From Enterobacillus tribolii (GTDB lineage: Bacteria > Pseudomonadota > Gammaproteobacteria > Enterobacterales > Enterobacteriaceae), in assembly GCF_003363015.1 (NCBI RefSeq), contig NZ_QRAP01000004.1, positions 278,505 to 342,504 of the forward strand: 64,000 nucleotides of DNA. Reading direction: 5' to 3'. Positions within the stretch are counted from its first letter, which is position 1; each line of letters opens with the position of its first letter. Positions 40,277 to 46,675 of this stretch are shown one piece after another. The notes under the pieces were generated by a model. The model was not told the origin of the DNA, did no database searches, and saw nothing but the letters and a program-made list of their open reading frames with translations. Both the position numbers and the translations under genes were made by a program.

Positions 40277-40870
40277 ATGAGTCAATGGCAGATCAAACGA
40301 CAGGACACCTACTCCGTTGAACCCGGCGTTCCGGGCGTGGAGAATGTCTATGAAATCCTGCGTACGGAGTCGCCCACCAGCCGTAATCTGCGCTGGCGGC
40401 TGGCGCGGGTGGATATCGCCATGCCATTCGTTTTTCCGACGCGCGGCGGCTGCCAGCATATTTTGTCGGCGCTGGAAGGCCGGATCGCGCTGACCATCGA
40501 CGAGCGGGAAGCCGCGCCGCTGGCGCCCTGGGAAATCGGCCGCTTTTCCGGCGACAGCCGGGTCGCCTGCCATCCCGCTGACGGCCCCGTGCGCGGTCTG
40601 AGCCTGTGTTACGATCCGCGCCATTACGGCGCCCGCCTGCAATGGAGCACCATCCGTCCGGACGCGCCGCCGGTCCGCTGCCACGCCAGCACCATCATTC
40701 TGTTTTGCGCTCTGGGCGAAGTCACGTTGATTCCGCTCGGTTCACAGGAAGCCCTGACGCTGCACGCCGGCGACAGCGCGGTGCTGGTCACCCCGAACCC
40801 GCAAACCCACAGCGTAACGCTGCTCGGCGGGGGGCATGTGGGCGTATTCGAACTGACCGCCTTTCAGTGA
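40277..40870 (+). CDS. HutD/Ves-family cupin-like protein
   Basis: 197 aa. Segments RNLRWRLARVDIAMPFVFP and ILSALEGRIALTI, then LAPWEIGRFSGDSRVACHPADGPVRGLSLCYDPR, follow the HutD/Ves layout, a double-cupin fold of unclear biochemistry. HutD often occurs with histidine-utilisation genes, but none is here. Ves in E. coli is cold- and environment-stress related. AAAGGA lies 10 nt upstream. It stands alone between queE and qmcA. Confidence 0.6.
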   Translation: MSQWQIKRQDTYSVEPGVPGVENVYEILRTESPTSRNLRWRLARVDIAMPFVFPTRGGCQHILSALEGRIALTIDEREAAPLAPWEIGRFSGDSRVACHPADGPVRGLSLCYDPRHYGARLQWSTIRPDAPPVRCHASTIILFCALGEVTLIPLGSQEALTLHAGDSAVLVTPNPQTHSVTLLGGGHVGVFELTAFQ

Positions 40871-41005
40871 CCACGGCGCAGAAAACGGTTATTGTTCTGA
40901 TGCGCCCATTTTTTCATAAATTCGCTCGTGGTTCCGTCAGGAAATTAGTTAGACTTAATGGAAACTGGTGCGGTATTCACCGCCCGATTAACAGGAGGTT
41001 ACCCG

Positions 41006-41923
41006 ATGTATACCGTTATCCCCGTCATGGTGGTTGTCGCACTGATCATCGTTTATGCCGGGATCAAGATTGTTCCCCAGGGTTTTCAATGGACCGTTGA
41101 ACGTTTCGGACGCTATACCCGCACCCTGATGCCCGGCCTGAACATTGTGATTCCGTTCATGGATCGCGTCGGCCGCAAGATCAACATGATGGAACAGGTG
41201 CTGGACGTTCCCTCCCAGGAAGTCATCTCTAAAGATAACGCCAACGTCACCATCGACGCCGTGTGCTTTATTCAGGTGGTCGATGCCGCGCGCGCGGCCT
41301 ATGAGGTCAGCAACCTGGAGGTCGCGATCCTGAATCTGACCATGACCAACATCCGTACCGTACTGGGCGCGATGGAGCTGGACGAAATGCTGTCCCAGCG
41401 CGATCACATCAACGGCCGCCTGTTGCGCATCGTCGATGAGGCCACCAATCCGTGGGGCATTAAGGTCACCCGTATCGAAATCCGCGACGTGCGCCCGCCG
41501 CAGGAGCTGATCTCCGCGATGAACGCACAGATGAAGGCCGAACGTACCAAGCGTGCCGACATTCTGGAAGCGGAAGGCGTGCGTCAGGCCGCCATCCTGC
41601 GCGCAGAAGGGGAAAAGCAGTCGCAAATCCTGAAGGCGGAAGGTGAGCGTCAGTCGGCGTTTCTGGAAGCTGAAGCGCGCGAACGTGCCGCGGAAGCGGA
41701 AGCGCGGGCCACCCAAATGGTTTCCGACGCCATCGCGGGCGGTAACATTCAGGCCATCAACTACTTCGTGGCGCAGAAATACACCGACGCCCTGCAAAAC
41801 ATAGGTTCCGCGAACAACAGCAAGGTGATTATGATGCCGCTGGATGCCAGCAACCTGATCGGCGCCATCGGCGGCGTTGCCGAGCTGCTGAAAGAAACGG
41901 GTAACGCAAAAGGCCAATCCTGA
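41006..41923 (+). CDS. qmcA: SPFH/band-7 membrane protein QmcA
   Basis: 305 aa, as in E. coli, from the ATG at 41006 with a perfect AGGAGG 7 nt upstream. One N-terminal helix ([20 protein letters not shown]) anchors the band-7 domain ([24 protein letters not shown]), followed by a coiled coil rich in Ala-Glu repeats (residues ~190-245, [20 protein letters not shown]). It forms large oligomers in the inner membrane and has been linked to FtsH/quality control. ybbJ overlaps by 1 nt (TGATG). Confidence 0.95.
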   Translation: MYTVIPVMVVVALIIVYAGIKIVPQGFQWTVERFGRYTRTLMPGLNIVIPFMDRVGRKINMMEQVLDVPSQEVISKDNANVTIDAVCFIQVVDAARAAYEVSNLEVAILNLTMTNIRTVLGAMELDEMLSQRDHINGRLLRIVDEATNPWGIKVTRIEIRDVRPPQELISAMNAQMKAERTKRADILEAEGVRQAAILRAEGEKQSQILKAEGERQSAFLEAEARERAAEAEARATQMVSDAIAGGNIQAINYFVAQKYTDALQNIGSANNSKVIMMPLDASNLIGAIGGVAELLKETGNAKGQS

Positions 41924-42381
41924 TGATCATTGCCCTGATTACGGAAAATCCGCACAGCTTCTGGCTTTCCCTCGGCGGCGTGCTGTTGGTCGCCGAGCTG
42001 CTGGGCGCGGGCGGATACCTGCTGTGGAGCGGCATTTCCGCCCTGCTGGTAGGGCTGCTGAGCTGGATATTCCCGATGTCATGGGAGTGGCGCTGCATGC
42101 TGTTCGCCGTGCTGACCATCGTTACCGCCGTGATATGGTGGTACTGGCTGCGCCGCCGTCAGCAACAGCCGGACAGCCGCGGCGACGAGCATCTGAACCA
42201 GCGCAGCCGCCAGCTTATCGGCAGGAGAGCGACGCTCAACGCGCCGATAGAAAACGGCAGCGGGCGCATCGAACTGGGCGACGGCAGTTGGCGCGTGCAG
42301 TGCGATCAGGATTTGCCCGCCGGCACGCATGTGGAGATCACCGACGTTCAGGGCATTACGCTGATCGTCAAAGCGGTTTAA
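41923..42381 (+). CDS. ybbJ: NfeD-like inner-membrane protein YbbJ
   Basis: 152 aa with three to four hydrophobic helices in the first 85 residues (LGGVLLVAELLGAGGYLLWSG and following) and a C-terminal OB-fold (RRATLNAPIENGSGRIELGDGSWRVQ). NfeD proteins are partners of SPFH proteins, here QmcA. The start overlaps the qmcA stop by 1 nt, so the two are coupled. Confidence 0.92.
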   Translation: MIIALITENPHSFWLSLGGVLLVAELLGAGGYLLWSGISALLVGLLSWIFPMSWEWRCMLFAVLTIVTAVIWWYWLRRRQQQPDSRGDEHLNQRSRQLIGRRATLNAPIENGSGRIELGDGSWRVQCDQDLPAGTHVEITDVQGITLIVKAV

Positions 42382-42386
42382 CGCCG

Positions 42387-42788
42387 TTAACGGTGATGGC
42401 AGCACCCCGCCAGCGTATTGATGATGGGGCAATCGGCGCTGTCATCGCCGGGACATTCCTCCGCCAGCGCCAACAGGCGTTGGCGCATCGCCTGCAATTC
42501 CTGAATATGCCGCTCGATATCCGCTACCTTTTGCAGCGTACGCTGCTTCACGTCGGCGCTGTGACGTGACGGATCGTGAAACAGCGCCAGCAGTTCACGG
42601 CATTCGTCGAGCGTAAACCCTACCTGGCGCGCCTGACGCAGCAGCGTTAACTCTTCAACGTGCTTGTCGCCGTAGAAGCGGTAGCCGTTATCGCTGCGCC
42701 CCGGCGCCGTCACCAGCCCCTTTTCTTCATAGAAACGAATAGCTTTGCTGGTTAATCCGGTCTTTTTGGCGATTTCGCTGATATTCAT
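42387..42788 (-). CDS. cueR: Cu(I)-responsive MerR-family regulator CueR
   Basis: 133 aa. The N-terminal winged-helix part ([26 protein letters not shown]) and dimer helix are followed by the copper-binding loop CPGDDSADC (Cys112 and Cys120 pattern) and a CCHH tail. It twists the 19-bp spacer of copper promoters when Cu(I) is bound. Its target copA lies 3.9 kb away; the two genes are normally near neighbours, so the material between is an insertion. Confidence 0.96.
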   Translation of the reverse strand: MNISEIAKKTGLTSKAIRFYEEKGLVTAPGRSDNGYRFYGDKHVEELTLLRQARQVGFTLDECRELLALFHDPSRHSADVKQRTLQKVADIERHIQELQAMRQRLLALAEECPGDDSADCPIINTLAGCCHHR

Positions 42789-42910
42789 GGCGTTCCTCGT
42801 TTAGCAATGGCTGAGGCCGGTCTGTATCTTACGAAGATTTGTCTTATACGGATAGCCCTGTAGGACGGATACCGCCGGGGCGGAATAAGGCGCTCTCCCG
42901 TCATGCAGAT

Positions 42911-42947
42911 AAAAAATAAGGCCTTCCCGCCAGGGGAAAACCTTATT
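42911..42947 (-). terminator. Terminator after the Ig-domain gene
   Basis: Arms 42915-42928 and 42934-42947 form a 14-bp stem with two G-U pairs and a 5-nt loop; on the minus strand it ends in TTATTTTTTA. It terminates the gene at 42971-44146. Confidence 0.85.
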
Positions 42948-42970
42948 TCTGCCGTGCCGGAGAGCGGGCT

Positions 42971-44146
42971 TTACATCACGGTCGGATCGCTTTGCAACAG
43001 ATCGGCCAGTCCGGCGTGCATATCCGCCAGCGTCGCAGCCGGCGCGAGGCCGTATTGCGCTTCCTGAGCGCCGTATTCCTGCCCGGTGGTATTGCCCTCG
43101 ACGGCGTAATCCGGCGTATTTCCGTCATCCTCCGGGAAGAACGCGGCCAGCGTATCGTCACCCGCCACCAGCAACTCGCTCAGCGCCCCTGGCGCACCGA
43201 CGTCGTCCGGTTGCGGCTCCGCGGCGGCGGTGTCGATCGTGATAGTGATCGGATCCGAAGGATCGCTGGCGTTACCGGAGGCGTCCCGGGCGATAACGGT
43301 GAACGCGTGCTCGCCGTCGCTGAGGGCGTTATCAGGCGTAAACGTCCAGTTTCCGTCCTGATCCGCCACAACGGAGCCAAGCGCATTGCCGTTGTCGTAG
43401 ATCGTCAGGGTATTACCCGCTTCGCTTTGCCCGCTGAATACCGGGCGCGCCTCATCCGTGACGTCGCCGTTCGCGAGCGTTCCCGTCTGCGCGCCCGTAT
43501 TGTCCTGAACGTCGCCGATGGCAGGCTGCTCCGGCGGCGTGCTGCTTACGGCCTCGCTGCTGTTTCCGTTACCACCGGCGTCGCTGTTACCCTCATTGTG
43601 GCTGATACTGCTGTCGTCATCGTCGCTGTCAGAGGCGGCAATCGCGATACCGGCTATCGCCCCCAGTCCGCCCAGAATGCCGAACATCGTATAGCCGACG
43701 CCGCTGGAAGAGGTGGATGCCTCGCTGCCGGAAGAGAGGGTGGCATCACTGCCGGAACCCAGCGGGGTTCCGCCCAGGAACACGGCCGTGCTGTCGCCGT
43801 CGGCTCCCAGATAGCCGGTTTCGTAAGCCGCGCTGCCGGTCAGCGGAGCGTAAGCATAGATCTGCCCGTCCGCTCCCATGCCCGTCAGGGACGGCGGAAC
43901 GGCAGAGCCGTTAAAGTAATCTTCAATAATGATGCTGGGCCGGGCGTCTCCCTGCTGAATCACATGCAGCTCCGAACCCGCCCGCTTCAGCACAACGTTT
44001 TCCGGCGCGAAGTTATCATCAACGCCTTTCAGTAAATATTTGTTCCCCTGAACGAGCTTAACCCGCACCGCTTTGTCGGCATCCGCCGTTAAAAGCTGAA
44101 CTTTTCCCGCCGCGCCGTTAACGGCCAGAACAATTTTTTTTCCCAT
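42971..44146 (-). CDS. Short BapA-like, Ig-domain surface protein
   Basis: 391 aa. Residues ~1-115 look like the prefix domain of giant RTX adhesins (VLAVNGAAGKVQLLTADADK, VVLKRAGSELHVIQQGDARPSIIIEDYF). A hydrophobic, Gly/Ala-rich segment follows (FGILGGLGAIAGIAIAASDSDDDD, ~155-180), then a Ser/Asn/Gly-rich stretch, a single bacterial Ig-like repeat (PVFSGQSEAGNTLTIYDNG to DPITITIDT, ~235-310), and a short tail. The many repeats and the RTX C-terminus expected for a type I secreted adhesin are missing, so it is either a decayed remnant or a minimal surface protein. GGAG precedes the ATG. It lies inside the cueR-copA insertion. Confidence 0.6.
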   Translation of the reverse strand: MGKKIVLAVNGAAGKVQLLTADADKAVRVKLVQGNKYLLKGVDDNFAPENVVLKRAGSELHVIQQGDARPSIIIEDYFNGSAVPPSLTGMGADGQIYAYAPLTGSAAYETGYLGADGDSTAVFLGGTPLGSGSDATLSSGSEASTSSSGVGYTMFGILGGLGAIAGIAIAASDSDDDDSSISHNEGNSDAGGNGNSSEAVSSTPPEQPAIGDVQDNTGAQTGTLANGDVTDEARPVFSGQSEAGNTLTIYDNGNALGSVVADQDGNWTFTPDNALSDGEHAFTVIARDASGNASDPSDPITITIDTAAAEPQPDDVGAPGALSELLVAGDDTLAAFFPEDDGNTPDYAVEGNTTGQEYGAQEAQYGLAPAATLADMHAGLADLLQSDPTVM

Positions 44147-44827
44147 GAGATAACTCCAGCATCATGCCATATACCCTGCCTGGTCCGTTTTCAGAATAAC
44201 TTTGTACAATAACGTCTTCGGAAGAACTTCTCAGAATAAGAACAGAATAGAGCGTACATTTTTATTAAACGCGAAGGGTAACAAATAATTAGCCGGCTCT
44301 CATTCAGCATAGTCTTATACAAAATTAAAAAATATTTGTGCTTGGTTTTGTAAAAATTACGATATATTCGGCCAATAAAGTTAGCGCAGGCATCCAATGG
44401 TTTTTATTAATAAAGCATTTATAGACTAAACAAGTATCCCTGCGGCTACTCCGCTTTGAACATTTGAACAAGCCTGTCAGTCCCGCCCTGCAACCGACTT
44501 TGTCAGCGCCGCTGCGCCATGCTCTTTTTTCATCTTTTGCTGGCGCAGGGTATCAGGCCTTTTGCGCTGCTATACAAACATCGACCGGTGGCAAAACGGG
44601 CAACAGTGCTGACACACTCCCCCCGGTACAGTATCAGTATGGCAGTCAGCTTGCAGGTATGGTTTCTGTCACGCGTTGCGTGATTTTTTCTGCTTCAGAC
44701 GTCATGTAATATTGGTATCTGGCAACGGTTCAGATCGCCCTTAGTCTATTTTATTGTGAGAATCGTCACTTAAGCTTATCTTATGGAAAACTATAATGAC
44801 GCCTTCATCAGGAGAAGGAGGATAAAA
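44147..44827. other. Gene-free DNA between the Ig-domain gene and the orphan hcp
   Basis: About 680 bp. The first half is AT-rich and probably holds the promoter of the Ig-domain gene. The second half has a + strand terminator-like hairpin at 44669-44689 and the orphan hcp leader. Small open frames (44191-44397 minus, 44464-44709 plus with a TTG start) show no features of genes. Confidence 0.5.
44669..44689 (+). terminator. Hairpin with U6 tail, no gene upstream
   Basis: TCACGC, a 3-nt loop and GCGTGA are followed directly by six T residues (44684-44689), the layout of a rho-independent terminator. No gene ends upstream on this strand within 2 kb, so it may end a small RNA or be a relic of displaced DNA. 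Confidence 0.6.
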
Positions 44828-45307
44828 ATGGCCAATCTTATTTATATGAAAATCGAAGGAAAGAAGCAGGGCTTAATTTCTGCTGGTTGTGGAACCTTCG
44901 ACTCTATAGGAAATCGATATCAGAAAGCACACTCTGATTACATATTAATATACTCTGCGAACCACAACATAACCAGAGAGCAAAATGCTAATCATCATCC
45001 CTTTACAGTAGTTAAACCTATTGATAAATCATCACCTCTTCTCGGTGCCGCAATTTCTGACAATGAAGAATTAGATATTCAGTTAGAACTTTACCAAACA
45101 GCCCCATCAGGAGGCCAAGAGAAGTATTATACAATAAATCTTTCCGGGGCAACATTATGTGGTATAAACATTAATTATCCCCACTCTTTAACACATGAGG
45201 ATCGTCAACCAGAAGAAATAGTGTCAATTAATTATAAAAGTATAACATGGACTCATAATAAGGCCGGTACGTCAGCCTATAGTATTGATAATGAAAGAGT
45301 ATATTAA
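44828..45307 (+). CDS. hcp: Orphan Hcp-family T6SS tube/carrier protein
   Basis: 159 aa, with AAGGAGGA directly upstream of the ATG at 44828. It opens MANLIYMKIEGKKQGLISAG and has IDKSSPLLGAAI, the YPHSLTHEDRQPEEIVSI block and ITWTHNKAGTSAYS near the end: the enterobacterial Hcp type, different from the H1-type Hcp at 1737. Such Hcps form tubes and carry small effectors in their lumen. It is followed after 2 nt by an unknown gene, and is markedly AT-rich compared with the rest of the window. No vgrG or structural tss genes accompany it. Confidence 0.92.
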   Translation: MANLIYMKIEGKKQGLISAGCGTFDSIGNRYQKAHSDYILIYSANHNITREQNANHHPFTVVKPIDKSSPLLGAAISDNEELDIQLELYQTAPSGGQEKYYTINLSGATLCGININYPHSLTHEDRQPEEIVSINYKSITWTHNKAGTSAYSIDNERVY

Positions 45308-45309
45308 CC

Positions 45310-45993
45310 ATGTCTTCGCGAAGAGATATTACAGGGCCAGATCAGGTAATAGATATAAATGAATTCATTAAATATGGTCTTGTGTATACAGATAACTTAG
45401 GATGGATAGACTTAGGGCATGCAAATCCCGAGGGTGCATTGTCATTGTGGAGACAAATGATTAACCCTCACTATACGGAAGGAGATTTCTTTCGTGTGGC
45501 ATACAGGCAATCTATGTCCAGAAAACTGATTCGAGGGTTCGGTCTTACCAAACTAACAACTTCAGTATCTAAAGAGTATTATGTAAAAAGAGGGTTACAT
45601 ATTGATCAATTGATGGGGATTGCCTATGCAATATTTCTAAACACGTCATATGATTTTGAATCACTGCAAAATCGTTTTCCGTTTAACATGATTACTGATA
45701 GCGGATTTAGTGTTGAGGATTTGATCTCTAATATTATTGGATTTCATTCTGCTGTGCATAGTACAAATTACTTAGAAAAATTAAAAATAAAAGAATCAAG
45801 CTATGCGTTTAAAATATGGGATTTCTATGGCCCTGTAGGTGGTTATAAAAACAATGAATTAAAGCCGATGTTATTTCCCGACCCCGAAGATGATACGGTA
45901 CCTCACGAGCCATATAAAATACCGTTACCTGACTTTCTAAGCCGCATTAAACCTATATCAGACAAACGATTTGTTAGGGAGATATTTTATTAA
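45310..45993 (+). CDS. Putative T6SS cargo effector, function unknown
   Basis: 227 aa, soluble, no signal peptide or membrane segment. It has GWIDLGHANPEGALSLWRQM near residues 31-50, a GLHIDQLMGIAYAIFLNTSYDFES helix pair and FSVEDLISNIIGFHSA near 135-150. From memory these blocks resemble DUF4056-type proteins, but I could not test this. It starts 2 nt after the hcp stop, so it is co-translated with it, and it is followed at once by a small membrane-anchored protein. That order (carrier, effector, immunity) is the basis for calling it a candidate effector. It shares the AT-rich composition of its neighbours. No catalytic motif could be assigned. Confidence 0.5.
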   Translation: MSSRRDITGPDQVIDINEFIKYGLVYTDNLGWIDLGHANPEGALSLWRQMINPHYTEGDFFRVAYRQSMSRKLIRGFGLTKLTTSVSKEYYVKRGLHIDQLMGIAYAIFLNTSYDFESLQNRFPFNMITDSGFSVEDLISNIIGFHSAVHSTNYLEKLKIKESSYAFKIWDFYGPVGGYKNNELKPMLFPDPEDDTVPHEPYKIPLPDFLSRIKPISDKRFVREIFY

Positions 45994-45994
45994 A

Positions 45995-46381
45995 ATGACC
46001 ATTAAAAGATTAGTATTGAGCATTTTAAGCGCGGTTACCATCGCGTTATTCTGCTCCTATATTTTTTTGTTACAAGAGGGAGAGTATAAAGAGGATAACC
46101 GGCTAAAATACCATCTGATAACGCCTTCCGTTATCGCTAATGTTCCAAGAGTAACTCATAGTTATTTTTTCTCCTACACGCCAGATGATAACTATGGCTA
46201 TGAAAGATATGCTATTTATTTTGAACATGTGGAAGACTATCAGCAAGCAATCGATACTCTGAATAATTACGTCATAAATCAAAGAGAAAAACTGGACACA
46301 GAAGTGAACGATCTCACCGTAACGGCCTATAACGACAAAACAAAACTGACTGTCACATTGCTTGAGTACACAAACCGTTAG
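45995..46381 (+). CDS. Small membrane-anchored protein, candidate immunity protein
   Basis: 128 aa from the ATG at 45995, 1 nt after the upstream stop (a TTG at 45971 would overlap it). One N-terminal helix (LVLSILSAVTIALFCSYIFLL, residues ~6-26) would hold the rest in the periplasm; this part is acidic and mixed alpha/beta (VEDYQQAIDTLNNYV, LTVTAYNDKTKLTVTLL). No family is recognised. Periplasm-facing anchored proteins encoded after a T6SS effector are often its immunity protein, so a periplasmic target for the effector is inferred. Confidence 0.5.
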   Translation: MTIKRLVLSILSAVTIALFCSYIFLLQEGEYKEDNRLKYHLITPSVIANVPRVTHSYFFSYTPDDNYGYERYAIYFEHVEDYQQAIDTLNNYVINQREKLDTEVNDLTVTAYNDKTKLTVTLLEYTNR

Positions 46382-46568
46382 GAAGACGATTTTAACATTT
46401 CCCCATAATTTCCGGAATTTTAACCCAGGCTTACATCATGTATGGCCTCCTTTCGTTCGTTGTCAGCCTGAGAGAGTCCGGCCAACATAAATATCAAAGT
46501 AAGTATTTATTATTATCAGCTGATTATGCTACTTCAGGTATAGACCTGGCGAAGCCAAAAATAATTGC

Positions 46569-46599
46569 TTGACCTTCCCCTTGCTGGAAAGTTTAAGCT
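46569..46599 (+). promoter_or_regulatory. CueR-controlled copA promoter
   Basis: A -35 element TTGACC (46569-46574) and a -10 element TAAGCT (46594-46599) are separated by the 19-bp spacer typical of MerR-type promoters. The spacer carries the inverted repeat ACCTTCC...GGAAAGT of the CueR box, nearly the same as the E. coli copA operator. copA starts 77 nt downstream. Confidence 0.92.
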
Positions 46600-46675
46600 T
46601 CCCTTCAATCGATAACAGATACGGCGCAATCCCGGCATTACCGGGCTGCGTCTCCTGAACGAAGAGGGAATCATC

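Noticed and set aside
44191-44397. 68-codon minus frame upstream of the Ig-domain gene
   Set aside because: Chance frame in AT-rich DNA without a ribosome site.
44464-44709. 81-codon + frame with TTG start upstream of the orphan hcp
   Set aside because: No ribosome site, spans the terminator hairpin, no protein-like features.
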